Source of the DNA: Pirellulaceae bacterium | GTDB taxonomy: Bacteria > Planctomycetota > Planctomycetia > Pirellulales > Pirellulaceae | Assembly: GCA_028280445.1 (NCBI GenBank) | Contig: JANQLU010000052.1 | Coordinates: 84,403 to 148,402 of the forward strand | DNA: 64,000 bases | Direction of reading: 5' to 3' | In this document: positions 18,296 through 26,971 of the stretch, piece by piece | How the letters are laid out: every line of letters starts with the position of its first letter | Numbering within the stretch: the first letter of the stretch is position 1 | Notes under the pieces: model-generated | Database searches by the model: none | Told to the model about the DNA's origin: nothing | Seen by the model: only the letters and a program-made list of their open reading frames with translations | Position numbers and translations under genes: made by a program

Positions 18296-18664
18296 ATGTT
18301 CCTAAACTCTATGGTTTTGCTCTGTAGTTTTTTCATATGTAGCGATCTTCAAGATCATCCGAAAGCTGACAACACCATCGAACGGCCTGCGTTGTCGGTC
18401 GAAGTTGTCCAGGTAAGCGATCGAAGCCGTTTTAACTACAAAATCCAATTTTCGTCGTCATCGAAGCATGTGCAAACACTTCGAATCCGCAACGGAGTCG
18501 CAGTTGCCTTCAAAGATCTACGGTTTGTTGACCTCAACGCCGACGGGTATAAAGACATGATGATCCTTGGTGGTACTGATAAGGCTGGAAACAAGTGGTA
18601 CAAAACGTGGATCTATAATCCAAAGATGAAGCAGTATGTCTGGATCGGTAAAGCAATAGAATAA
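18296..18664 (+). CDS. Small secreted protein with an FG-GAP/EF-hand-like loop
   Basis: 122 residues. The start at ATG 18296 is fixed by a strong GGAGG eight bases upstream. A signal peptide is present (about 1-16). The C-terminal half contains DLNADGYKDMMIL, the calcium-loop core of FG-GAP/VCBS repeats, with YDDLG-like strand features before and after. Only one such repeat is present, so this is shorter than usual integrin-like proteins. It may bind Ca2+ at the cell surface. Confidence 0.62.
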   Translation: MFLNSMVLLCSFFICSDLQDHPKADNTIERPALSVEVVQVSDRSRFNYKIQFSSSSKHVQTLRIRNGVAVAFKDLRFVDLNADGYKDMMILGGTDKAGNKWYKTWIYNPKMKQYVWIGKAIE

Positions 18665-18807
18665 AATCAGTACACATGATTGAGTCCGGCGCAGCGGGTG
18701 GCACACTCAGCCACTCCTTCAACAAAACACTGTAGAAGGGATCAAGGCAAACAACCTGGAAATTACCAACCCGTACTCTCATAACCTTTGAAAATGGGGC
18801 AACCCAC

Positions 18808-18851
18808 AGCATCAACAAGATGCATCCTGTAAATCCTGTTCATCCTGTCAG
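18808..18851. repeat. Family C half copy
   Basis: Right arm only, CATCCTGTAAATCCTGTTC then ATCCTGTC, directly before the RAYT-derived element. Confidence 0.75.
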
Positions 18852-18874
18852 AAAACGAATCACAATTCGCGGTT

Positions 18875-19180
18875 GGGTGCCACTGGCCCCAGCCAGTGAT
18901 TGCGTTTTCTTTGGCATAAAGACTTAGCTCACGCTCAACTCAAAAACGTTGCAATCCAAGCAACTCAGTTTCCATTGCCTACATATTCGTTTGAAAACTG
19001 CCTCTTGCTGCTTCCGTTTTTGACTGGACATACATGGTCAACAAAATATGGGGTTTCAAATCATTGGTATCGAATTCAGGTTTTGCCAAGAATTGAATCA
19101 CAACAAACGTACAAAGACACTGGCTGGGGCCAGTGGCACCCAAAATCAAACTCAAGTGTTTGACAGTGCCACCTCAGCCG
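18875..19180. mobile_element. Non-autonomous RAYT-derived element (family D, copy 1)
   Basis: About 305 bases bounded by GGGTGCCACTGGC on the left and its complement GCCAGTGGCACCC on the right, followed by the conserved TGACAGTGCCACC block. The first 35 bases and the last 80 match the two ends of the transposase-bearing element at 25.3-26.2 kb. There is no gene inside. Confidence 0.8.
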
Positions 19181-19293
19181 ACCCAGTTTTGTTCAATTCT
19201 TCACCAGTAATCTTCATTTCTTTGTGACCATTTCCAAGATACAATACTGAACGAATCGCTCGAAAATGTTTACGTCAATTTCACACCCTTGCT

Positions 19294-20418
19294 ATGTTTT
19301 CATTTTCCCGACTAATACTCGTTCTAGTCATTGCACATTTGGTGATGGTGTGTGCCGAAAAGCAAGCAAACGCACAGGACATTGATGAGGCGGGAATTCG
19401 TGAATTAGTAAAGAAGTTGGGAGACGATTCATTCCGTGTTCGTGCGGCGGCGCAGGCCAAGTTAATTGATATTGGCCCACCTGCCGAGTCTGCTCTTGAA
19501 GCCGTATCTAATTCCCAAAACCTGGAAACCAGATATCGTGCCAGAAAGATCCTCCAGGTGCTCAGGGCCACGCGAAGTGAATGGGATCGCAAAAACTTTC
19601 TCGACGGCAAAGTTGATCAGATTAGCTCGAATAACAAAAGTTGGCAACGATTTAAGAAGATGGTTGGCAATTCGCGCGAGGCTCGACAACTATTCCTGGA
19701 AATGCAGAATCATGGACGTGAGCTCCTCAATGCTGCGGAGACAGACAAAAAGCAATGCGAGCTGATGCTCGGTACTTTGTTTGAAAAAGACTACCGTATT
19801 CGAATCCAGGGCGGGAGCAAATTGCCCAAGGGCCAGGTTGCCGCGATGGTATTTGCAGGCAGCCAACCGGGTTACTCATCCTTTCTAAGCCGGTGTTCAA
19901 GTATTGCGGCATTTAACCATAAATCGTTGGGCAAAAACAAAGCGTTTCGGAAATTACTGGGCAAGTGGCTGAGCAACCTTTGTGAGTCACATGCAAATAC
20001 CGAAGATTTTTATCCGCTGCTTTCAATGGCCCGAAAGTATGAATTGACCGAGGGCGCCAAACTTGCCAGAAAAATAATCGAAGCCAACTTGGACTCCGGC
20101 TACAAAGGGCATGCTTTCGTCACGATTGGTGCAGTGGGGTTGAAGAAAGATCTTGAGTTCCTTCAAAAGCACATCAATGACGAAACGGTAGTTAACTCGC
20201 GTACCAAGAACGACGTGAAATATGAATGCAGGCTCGGAGATGTTGTCTTGGCGATGTGCCTGGTTTTGACCGACCAAAAATGTTCCGACTATGGCTTCGC
20301 GTGGAAAATTGACGGCAAGCAAAGTTGGTGGGACTACACCGCATACGGGTTTAACAAGCCCGAACACCGACAAGCCGCACGTCTAAAATGGCAACGATGG
20401 AAACAAAAAGCAAAATGA
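19294..20418 (+). CDS. Secreted HEAT-like repeat protein
   Basis: 374 residues with an N-terminal export signal (about 1-28). A HEAT-like unit follows (about 32-90: LVKKLGDDSFRVRAAAQAKL then ALEAVSNSQNLETRYRARKI), the same N-terminal arrangement as the protein at 7121-8722. The rest is alpha-helical with no recognised domain. Probably a periplasmic protein-interaction module. The upstream flank is a family D element. Confidence 0.7.
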   Translation: MFSFSRLILVLVIAHLVMVCAEKQANAQDIDEAGIRELVKKLGDDSFRVRAAAQAKLIDIGPPAESALEAVSNSQNLETRYRARKILQVLRATRSEWDRKNFLDGKVDQISSNNKSWQRFKKMVGNSREARQLFLEMQNHGRELLNAAETDKKQCELMLGTLFEKDYRIRIQGGSKLPKGQVAAMVFAGSQPGYSSFLSRCSSIAAFNHKSLGKNKAFRKLLGKWLSNLCESHANTEDFYPLLSMARKYELTEGAKLARKIIEANLDSGYKGHAFVTIGAVGLKKDLEFLQKHINDETVVNSRTKNDVKYECRLGDVVLAMCLVLTDQKCSDYGFAWKIDGKQSWWDYTAYGFNKPEHRQAARLKWQRWKQKAK

Positions 20419-20447
20419 AAATCGTTGTTATGTGGTGTTGAATATAT

Positions 20448-20474
20448 GTGAGCGGCAAGGCGCTAGCCGCCGGT
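20448..20474. repeat. Family B half copy
   Basis: Left arm GTGAGCGGCAAGGCGCTAGCC only; 16 bases later a second short copy (GAGCGGCAAGGCGCAACG) leads straight into the family D element, which suggests that the D element inserted into a B hairpin. Confidence 0.75.
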
Positions 20475-20506
20475 AAACTCTCGAATACCGAGCGGCAAGG
20501 CGCAAC

Positions 20507-20734
20507 GGGTGCCACTGGCTATGCCAGTGCAGTTGCACAGCAAGTTTTGAAATCTACTTCTTGCTGCTTCAGTTTTCGCCAGAATATGCATGACAATAAA
20601 ATATGAGATTTCAAAATCGTTGGTATCAATTTCAGAAATTGACAAGTGTTGAATCGCTACAATGGCACAAACACTGGCAAAGCCAGTGGCACCCAAAAAC
20701 AGAATTCAAGTGTTTGACAGTGCCACCCCAGCCG
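20507..20734. mobile_element. Non-autonomous RAYT-derived element (family D, copy 2)
   Basis: About 228 bases with the same GGGTGCCACTGGC / GCCAGTGGCACCC ends, an internal segment shared with copies 1 and 4 (CTTGCTGCTTC then AAATATG then TTTCAAAATCGTTGGTATC) and the trailing TGACAGTGCCACCCCAGCCG block. No coding capacity. Confidence 0.8.
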
Positions 20735-20914
20735 CTAGCCGCTCATATTTTTCAACAATGCCTAACCCATGTCAGATTTGCGACATCAATGGCGTATTTG
20801 CGTCACTCAAGAACTCTTGGAAGATCTTCACGTCAATTGAGTTATACTTTGTTGCCCGAAGTGGCAGGGGAGACCTGCCGATGCGCGCCGGTTGGTTACT
20901 ACATACTTTGAAAA

Positions 20915-22378
20915 ATGAAAATTCTCGATCGCAAAAACATGAAACATTTGCTCGCGCTCGCGATTGTATTATCCTTCGCGATGCCTTCCGCCGGACAGAA
21001 ATTACTGGTGTCCATCGATAGCGCACCGAATCAGATGGAATTGAGCCGAGACGGTCGTTATTTTGCCGTGGTCGCTAACACGAGTCGGCCTTCCAGGGAA
21101 GACGTGTTAAAGATCTGGGACACGAGCACTGGTCGAGAAATTCGTCTCGATGAAAAAGTCCGCGAATCAAGAACAGTTTTTTTTGCGTTTTCACCGGGCG
21201 AGAATCTGGCAGTCGTGTGCTACAGTCCAAAGGTGTTCAAGGGCGTGATCGATGTAGCCAGTCTTCCGGAATGGAAGAAAATCCGATCACAAAAAGTCGA
21301 AGAATTAAAGGGTAGGCTCAATGCAATAACTTTCGGTCCAAAAGGAAAGTGGTTCGCACGACTGATGAGCCATCGAAAAATAGCACTTGTTGAAACTGCG
21401 ACAGGAAAGACCATTCGCGCTGGCGAACTCGAAATCGACAAACGATTCGGTTTCGGCACTAAGCATTTATACGTTAGCCCTGATGGCAAGTATTTGGCAA
21501 CATATACTTACAACAATGGCACAGAAGTGTGGGATGCAACCACTTTGAAGCGGGTTGTCCAGTTTCCAGCTCTCCTGAATCGAAACTCTGACGGTACGAT
21601 CAAATCTAACGGGCAGGGTTTCTCTGACATGGCCTTTGTACCAGGCAAACCGATGGTGTTGATTCGAGACCATCGCGGGTTGCAACTATGTAATTTTGAC
21701 AGCAAAGAGCCTGTTAAAGTTTTCAAGGTTTCAGCGCAAAGAATTGGCGGCTTTTTGGAAAACGGGCGCGTTTGTGTTATTGGCGACGCGTTCATTGATC
21801 TGAAGACACACAAAAAAACAACGATATTGCCAAGGATTCCGGGCAAGAATGGCAGTAAACATAAAGCGCAGAGAACATGCGTCAGTACGGACGGTAGCAC
21901 GTTAGCCGCGTTGTACGATTGGAACCATTTTTACATCTTCGATGCAAAGAAACTTCTCTCGAAATGGCGAGAAAAGCAGAAAGCGAAGCCGAAGAAACCG
22001 GTAGCAAAGTCCGGCTCAAAAAAAGCAAAGCAGAAGTCGAAAGCAAAGTCTGCGAAGTTTGCGAAATCAGGCAGCAACAAAGTGGACGGCAAGACGATGG
22101 CTCAGTGGTTTTTGCAATTGCAGTCTGGCGAGTCGAAGAAGCGTCGAGAAGCCGCCGAGGCATTGGCTAAGTTTGGGAAAAGACCGGTGCCGCGCCTGAT
22201 CAAGCTACTCGGGCACGAAGACGTCGCCCGCCGTCGCCGAGCCGCGCAGGCCTTGGGCGTCATCGGTCCGCCAGCGAGCGATGCCATCCACAGTCTTATG
22301 AAAGCTCTCGGTGATGCTGACGACCGCGTCAAGAAATATGCACAACAAGCATTGTTGAAAATCAAAAAATCCAAATGA
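20915..22378 (+). CDS. Secreted WD40-like propeller fused to HEAT repeats
   Basis: 487 residues. Signal peptide about 9-27, with ATG 20915 or the ATG at 20939 as possible starts. Residues 30-350 form WD40-like blades with repeated DGRYFAVVAN / LKIWDTSTGREI, DGKYLATYTY / TEVWDATTLKRV and DGSTLAALYD patterns. A Lys/Ala/Ser-rich linker (about 355-395) leads to three HEAT-type repeats (about 405-485) with RREAAEALAKFG, RRRAAQALGVIG and VKKYAQQALLKI. It is likely a periplasmic scaffold. Fusions of propellers and HEAT repeats are typical of planctomycetes. Confidence 0.78.
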   Translation: MKILDRKNMKHLLALAIVLSFAMPSAGQKLLVSIDSAPNQMELSRDGRYFAVVANTSRPSREDVLKIWDTSTGREIRLDEKVRESRTVFFAFSPGENLAVVCYSPKVFKGVIDVASLPEWKKIRSQKVEELKGRLNAITFGPKGKWFARLMSHRKIALVETATGKTIRAGELEIDKRFGFGTKHLYVSPDGKYLATYTYNNGTEVWDATTLKRVVQFPALLNRNSDGTIKSNGQGFSDMAFVPGKPMVLIRDHRGLQLCNFDSKEPVKVFKVSAQRIGGFLENGRVCVIGDAFIDLKTHKKTTILPRIPGKNGSKHKAQRTCVSTDGSTLAALYDWNHFYIFDAKKLLSKWREKQKAKPKKPVAKSGSKKAKQKSKAKSAKFAKSGSNKVDGKTMAQWFLQLQSGESKKRREAAEALAKFGKRPVPRLIKLLGHEDVARRRRAAQALGVIGPPASDAIHSLMKALGDADDRVKKYAQQALLKIKKSK

Positions 22379-22396
22379 TCCATGGCGAGCGGGTCA

Positions 22397-22560
22397 CAGG
22401 TTGTAGGTTGTAGCGAGTAGATGAGGAGCATTGTCTTCTTAGCCTGACGGCTATCAGGACCTTCGCTACTAATTTATTTGGACAGGATCAACATGACGAG
22501 CAAGGTACATCCTGTAAAATCCTGTTCATCCTGTCTAAAAATCACGAATCAAACGTCGGC
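22397..22560. repeat. Duplicated block, copy 1 (includes family C)
   Basis: This segment (GAGCATTGTCTTCTTAGCC, a CCTGACGGCTATCAGG mini-hairpin, then family C at 22479-22540 and AATCACGAATC) is repeated about 243 bases downstream at 22640-22803 with few changes. Both lie in the 438-base gap between two plus-strand genes. Confidence 0.85.
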
Positions 22561-22639
22561 AAAACTACTTGCAGAACCCCCGCCATCACGCAATACTCTG
22601 ACCAAAGACAAATTCAAACAGGGCAGGGAACTCCATGGT

Positions 22640-22803
22640 TGAAGTTGTAGGTCTTAAGGGAGTAGATAAGGAGCATTGTCTTCCTAGCCTGATGGCTATC
22701 AGGGACCTTCGTTACTAATTTGTTTGGACAGGATCAACATGACGGGCAAGATACATCCTGTAAAATCCTGTTCATCCTGTCTAAAAATCACGATTCAAAA
22801 CGT
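22640..22803. repeat. Duplicated block, copy 2 (includes family C)
   Basis: Second copy of the block at 22397-22560. Its right end touches the leader of the lipoprotein gene at 22817, so the leader of that gene is repeat-derived. Shorter versions follow the family C copies at 23.47 and 24.53 kb. Confidence 0.85.
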
Positions 22804-22816
22804 CAGCAGGCAGTAA

Positions 22817-23197
22817 ATGAACCGTATTGCAATCGTTCTTTTCGCAAGCATTTTGGTTGGGTGTTCCGGTATGCCTGAGCTGGAATCAGAAAAAATTGGA
22901 TCTCAAACCAAAGTCGAGAAGGGTGGTTCAGGCAAGAACGCGAAACGTGACAAAGCCCAAAATTACTTTGTTGCGCTGAGCAAGGTCCAATCAGCTGAAG
23001 AAGAAAAGAAACTATTGTCTGAGTTTGGCCAGTGGCTGTCCAAGGGTGGATTCAAGATTCGAGTCGAGGAGACTAATGGTATATACAATCTTTCTTGTCC
23101 ATACTTTCCTCCCGTCACACCTTGGATCGAGCATAAGTTTTACGACATTCAAAATCTAAAGTTGATCCCCCAACTTGAGAATGATGATAACAATTAG
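22817..23197 (+). CDS. Small hypothetical lipoprotein
   Basis: 126 residues with a clear lipoprotein signal (lipobox ILVGC, Cys near 16), a Lys/Gly/Ser linker and a small C-terminal domain with a predicted helix then strands ending in an acidic Asp/Asn tail. No family recognised. ATG 22817 lies at the edge of a repeat block. Confidence 0.6.
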   Translation: MNRIAIVLFASILVGCSGMPELESEKIGSQTKVEKGGSGKNAKRDKAQNYFVALSKVQSAEEEKKLLSEFGQWLSKGGFKIRVEETNGIYNLSCPYFPPVTPWIEHKFYDIQNLKLIPQLENDDNN

Positions 23198-23210
23198 ATT
23201 AGATGCAACC

Positions 23211-23371
23211 GGTGCCACTGGGTAGTGGTGATTAAAAGTGAGCGGCAAGGCACTAGCCGCCGGTAAACCCTCAAATACCGGTGGTTAGTGCCTTGCCACT
23301 CAGCTCAAATTCACAGCTTTCCGATTTAATCAACGCTGCCTGGTGACACTCAAAATCAAACTCAAGTGTTT
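23211..23371. mobile_element. Decayed family D element interrupted by a family B hairpin
   Basis: Outer remnants GGTGCCACTGGG and CTGGTGACACTCAAAATCAA then CTCAAGTGTTTG match the ends of family D, and a full family B hairpin (23238-23302) lies inside. The order implies that B inserted into D here, the reverse of what the 20.45 kb region suggests. Confidence 0.7.
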
Positions 23372-23470
23372 GCGTCTGCGTCCAGGTTGATTAGCAAAGT
23401 CACTCTGATTTATTTTTCAAAATTCTCTGTAAATTCAAAACAACCTAACCAGTCATCAGCCCCTTTTTTT

Positions 23471-23590
23471 CTTGACAGGATAAACAGGACGGGCAAGATA
23501 CATCCTGTAAAATCCTGTTCATCCTGTCTAAAAATCACGAATCAAACGTCAGTAGGCAGCACTTGCAGAACCCATCACGCAATACTCTGA
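23471..23590. repeat. Family C copy with trailing block
   Basis: Left arm GACAGGATAAACAGGACGGG, right arm ending ATCCTGTC at 23528, then the same trailing sequence (AAATCACGAATCAAACGTC and ATCACGCAATACTCTGACC) that follows the other copies. Confidence 0.85.
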
Positions 23591-23663
23591 CCGATCAAAA
23601 ATTTCAGGAGGGCCGCCTCAGCCGTTAAGCGTCGTTTTATTCCGCTTGTGCCCAACTCAGCAA

Positions 23664-24377
23664 TCAGTTTTCGCCAGCCCTTTTTTCAAAATGCTTCGTG
23701 ATTTGCAGATCTTTGTTTTTACAGCTCAGCACAATTTGTTTTAGTGTCGTGTCGCTTACACTACTCGGCAGGACTGCGGTTTTCAAATTTTTCATTTTAC
23801 AAATGAAATCGAAAGCTCGTGGCGAATCTGAAAAAGAATATTCGCAAAAAAAGATGTGTTCAAGATTCTGAAGATTTGAAAGACAATTCATGTCATTCGG
23901 CAATCTTTCGTTATGAATCTCCAAAGACGTGAGATTGTCGAGGCCCGAAATTTCCGTAACGCAATCGGAAGTTAACGGGTCAGCATCCCCAATTACCAGG
24001 TGTTTTAGATTTGGCAAGTTTGCCAATGCTTCGAAGTCGGCCTTTTTGCCAGCGCATGTTACTGACCGAAGTTCCGGAAAGTCGTTGAGCAATTCGAAAC
24101 CTTTTTCATGCCAAATAACTACCTCTACGACATTTGCAAAGTAATTATCGCCTACAAAATATCTTACCCATGCTGGACCCGGCGGTGCACAATCGGAGAT
24201 TTCATGTTCAAACGTGAATTGCCATCCATTTTTTTCGAATGTCCGAACTGCGAGTCTTTGCTTTCTGTTAAATGAATAAAAACTTGCCAAAACGAAACTA
24301 GCAAGAATTGTCATTACCAATAGAGTCTTTAGATCGACGCGAAACCAACGGCTCTGTTTTAAAAATAAATGGGGCAT
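23664..24377 (-). CDS. Membrane-anchored leucine-rich-repeat protein
   Basis: 237 residues from ATG 24377. The N-terminus is basic and followed by one helix (about 17-38, LLVMTILASFVLASF) in the planctomycete style. The outer part contains four or five leucine-rich repeats (about 95-215: LRSVTCAG, LKHLVIGDA, LTSLEIHNE, LEHIFFCE, LKTAVLP). The frame is open to 24566, but that extension enters a repeat. Met codons at 24419 and 24377 are the realistic starts. Probably a protein-contact module; no enzyme motif. Confidence 0.65.
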   Translation of the reverse strand: MPHLFLKQSRWFRVDLKTLLVMTILASFVLASFYSFNRKQRLAVRTFEKNGWQFTFEHEISDCAPPGPAWVRYFVGDNYFANVVEVVIWHEKGFELLNDFPELRSVTCAGKKADFEALANLPNLKHLVIGDADPLTSDCVTEISGLDNLTSLEIHNERLPNDMNCLSNLQNLEHIFFCEYSFSDSPRAFDFICKMKNLKTAVLPSSVSDTTLKQIVLSCKNKDLQITKHFEKRAGEN

Positions 24378-24527
24378 CGTTCGGTTCAATACATTGGCAA
24401 TTTGAAAAGAAATGATCATACCACGTTGAAACGAATCTAGTTCAATCCATTGGTTCGAAAATCTTGGGCAGCCGGCCTCGGCCGGTCCGGGCCAAACAAC
24501 CCAACTAGTCATTAGTCCCTTTTTTTG

Positions 24528-24720
24528 GACAGGATTAATAGGATCAGCATGATCAACAAGATACATCCTGTAAAATCCTGTTCATCCTGTCTAAAAATCA
24601 CGATTCAAAACGTCAGCAGACAGTACTTGCAGAACCCCTCCCACCACGCAATACTCTGACCAAAGACAATATCACGCAGGGGCAGGGCACTCTTCTCTCG
24701 AACCTCGCCCCTAAAACCTC
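24528..24720. repeat. Family C copy with trailing block
   Basis: Left arm TTGGACAGGATTAATAGGAT, right arm ending at 24588, then the trailing block (ATCACGATTCAAAACGTC, CACGCAATACTCTGACC and GCAGGGCACTCTTCTCTCG), which runs up to the RadC-like gene. The same GGGCAGGGCACTCTT is found at 18.1 kb. Confidence 0.85.
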
Positions 24721-24728
24721 ATCAACAA

Positions 24729-25250
24729 ATGTCCAAGAAGAAAAAAACAACTCGACGGAAAGCCAAGCCGACTTATTTGCGTGAGGTCGAGATCAAATTC
24801 AAGAAAAAGCGGGTCAGTTCCAAATCGCCAACCGCTCGTGCGTTGACCAGTCCTGATTTAGTGGTGGAATTATTTCGCGACTTGCAGAACGAGGGCAAGG
24901 AAAAACTGATTGTGATCAGTTTGGATGCCAAGCTGAAGATCATCGCCTTCGAAGTCGTCAGCATCGGCTCTCCCAAAGCGATCTACGCCCAACCCGGCGA
25001 ATGCACTCGGACTCCTGTAATGGTCGCCGCAACCGGAATGATTCTGGTTCACAATCATCCATCGGGTGACCCCGAGCCAAGTGAGCCTGATAAGGACTTT
25101 ACTTGGCATTTGACCATTGTATGTGAAGCACTTGGGATTCCGCTTCACGATCACGTTATCATTGGCGACGATGATTTCTACAGTTTTGCGAATGATGGTC
25201 TGATTGAAAAATATCAAGATGCGGCTCAGGAAAAAGTTGTTAGCGTATGA
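24729..25250 (+). CDS. RadC-like JAB-domain protein
   Basis: 173 residues. A very basic N-terminus (about 1-35) precedes a JAB/MPN domain of the RadC type with the metal motif HNHPSGDPEPSEPD near 119-132, where the two His and the final Asp are the expected zinc ligands and an upstream Glu occurs before VVSIG. The helix-hairpin-helix half of full RadC is missing, so this is the short form seen on plasmids, phages and in accessory regions. Its role is unknown. It is unrelated in arrangement to the JAMM peptidases at 50-53 kb. It lies next to a transposable element. Confidence 0.85.
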   Translation: MSKKKKTTRRKAKPTYLREVEIKFKKKRVSSKSPTARALTSPDLVVELFRDLQNEGKEKLIVISLDAKLKIIAFEVVSIGSPKAIYAQPGECTRTPVMVAATGMILVHNHPSGDPEPSEPDKDFTWHLTIVCEALGIPLHDHVIIGDDDFYSFANDGLIEKYQDAAQEKVVSV

Positions 25251-25298
25251 CCGGAGTGAATAGAGTTACTTGTTTCTTAAGTTTTTTTGGGGCCAGTT

Positions 25299-26207
25299 GG
25301 GGTGCCACTGGCTTTGCCAGTGATTGCGTTTTCCTTGGAATAGATCACATTCAACATATGCCGTAGTTGCAGTGGATTGTCACCCTTACACTGGCTATGC
25401 CATTGCTTGAGCAACAACTCAATTTCCATCGTTTACAAATTCGAAACCTGAATTCAATCTCAATCAAACAGCTCGAATGGCAAGCTCGTAATTGTTGGCA
25501 AATCCTTATCAATCTCACCAAGTTCATAAAATCTGGCACTCGACCATTTCCAGTCAGTTGTTTTTAGACACAGATCCTTTTTTACGGGATTCATGTGAAT
25601 GTATGTGATCGATGCTTCGACAGCAGTCGATTCATAAAGATTACGATCGTACCCACCACCTTCTTGCCAAAATCGAAAACAGTATTTTCCGGGCCGTTCT
25701 TTCACTGTTAGTTTTTCAAGCAGTGGTGAATTGTTGTCGACCAACATTTGCTTGACGTATTTGGAAAACGGCTGCTTCAAAGATGCTAAAAACTGCCCAA
25801 TATTTGGCAACTTCTGATTTGGATAAACCAGTAAATGCACATGATTCGACATGAAAACAAAAGCGTGCAAATTGAAATCGAATTTAGTACAAGCTAAATC
25901 AATTTGTCGACACAGTTCGTATCGCCAAGTGTCGTTTGTCAGCAAGTGCATTCGGCGATAGCAGGAAAAAGTCAATTCATGAAAATGACCATGCTCATGA
26001 AATCGCCTGAGCTTTTTGCGATGTGGCATGTTGGATGGGAATGAAAGGCAGGGGAGTGAATTTCGAAATGAAAAGGGGAGTGGTTCAAATCATTTGAGTG
26101 GAATTCAGAATTTTGACAAGTGTTGAATCACAACAATGGCATAAGACACTGGCAAAGCCAGTGGCACCCAAACAATTCCATGTGTTTGACAGTGCCACCC
26201 CAGCCGC
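25299..26207 (-). mobile_element. Autonomous IS200-like RAYT element (family D founder)
   Basis: The element starts with GGTGCCACTGGC (25299) and ends with GCCAGTGGCACCC followed by TGACAGTGCCACCCCAGCC (to 26207). It carries a single transposase gene on the minus strand. Non-autonomous relatives with the same ends lie at 18.9, 20.5, 27.0 and 38.6 kb, with a half copy at 27.74 kb and a decayed copy at 23.2 kb. The subterminal hairpins (CACTGGCNNNGCCAGTG) are the probable recognition sites. Confidence 0.85.
25460..26029 (-). CDS. REP-associated tyrosine transposase (IS200-like Y1 transposase)
   Basis: 189 residues of the Y1 transposase family. HuH-type features are visible: FHELTFSCYRR near 17-27, the metal-binding HVHLLVYP (SNHVHLLVY) near 62-70, and a Tyr/helix region with GGGYDRNLYES near 122-132 that contains the candidate nucleophile Tyr. 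An ITYIHMNPVKK segment near 140-150 is typical of RAYTs. Such enzymes cut and join single-stranded DNA at hairpins through a 5'-phosphotyrosine. It appears intact. Confidence 0.9.
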   Translation of the reverse strand: MPHRKKLRRFHEHGHFHELTFSCYRRMHLLTNDTWRYELCRQIDLACTKFDFNLHAFVFMSNHVHLLVYPNQKLPNIGQFLASLKQPFSKYVKQMLVDNNSPLLEKLTVKERPGKYCFRFWQEGGGYDRNLYESTAVEASITYIHMNPVKKDLCLKTTDWKWSSARFYELGEIDKDLPTITSLPFELFD

Positions 26208-26411
26208 CCAAAGCGATAAAAATCCGAACTATCTCGCTTAACCAACAAAGATCGACAGGCCCAAAAGCAAAATTGCCTCCGATTGTTATGCCTACTCTTA
26301 CGACACTTAACATTGACTCTGCAGAAAAATTACCGAAATCTTCAAATCCAAGATGCAGAATTGATAGAACTAAAGTTTACTGAGTGACCTGTAGATTAAA
26401 AACACCGTGCG

Positions 26412-26954
26412 ATGCGCAACTTAATTTTCGTTTTTTTGCTTTTGCTCGCTATTGGATGCACGTCGAATTTTGCTCCGGACGAGCGGACGAAACTCGACAA
26501 CAAAGGTAACGACCCTCCAAAAGAGTTTGTCGAATGTAATCTCCCCGTTTTTCTTGGTATGAGATTTGTAAACAGTGGTAAGCTAATGCTGGAAGAAAAG
26601 TGGGTGGGAGAAGACTATGGACCTCGCAAAAAATACGAAGCTGGAAACTATTGGGACTTCGTTCCAGCAAACAATTATTCCCAAAGAAACATACTTGAGT
26701 TTTACTTAGAGACGTTATCTTTTGAAAAATACCCAAAAAGAATTGTAATAGATATAGATGGCGAAGTTGTGCAAGAAAGCTCTGGTGACAAAATTTCTAG
26801 CAATGAAATTTCGGTCCGGGTAAGCCATGATGGAGAGCATATCTCGGTGGAAATGCTCATGGACAACAAGACAGTAAGGATTACAAAACTGTATCATCAA
26901 AAAACCGACACACCTAGCGATTGGAAACAATGGGATCTTGAATGGCGACGTTAA
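26412..26954 (+). CDS. Hypothetical lipoprotein
   Basis: 180 residues with a lipoprotein signal (lipobox LAIGC, Cys near 16), then a soluble domain rich in beta strands and aromatic residues. No family recognised. Flanked on both sides by family D copies, so it lies in the most repeat-rich stretch. Codon use is more AT-rich than that of the housekeeping genes. Confidence 0.55.
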   Translation: MRNLIFVFLLLLAIGCTSNFAPDERTKLDNKGNDPPKEFVECNLPVFLGMRFVNSGKLMLEEKWVGEDYGPRKKYEAGNYWDFVPANNYSQRNILEFYLETLSFEKYPKRIVIDIDGEVVQESSGDKISSNEISVRVSHDGEHISVEMLMDNKTVRITKLYHQKTDTPSDWKQWDLEWRR

Positions 26955-26971
26955 TTCCCAGAATCGCTTCG

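Noticed and set aside
18900..19163. 87-residue frame inside the family D element
   Set aside because: It lies wholly within the non-autonomous element, has no ribosome site, and is not shared by the other copies.
14671..24592. A CRISPR-like array from the many regularly repeated C-family hairpins
   Set aside because: Spacing is irregular, spacers are genes or long gaps, there are no cas genes and the repeats are imperfect palindromes of 50-75 bases; these are interspersed repeats.
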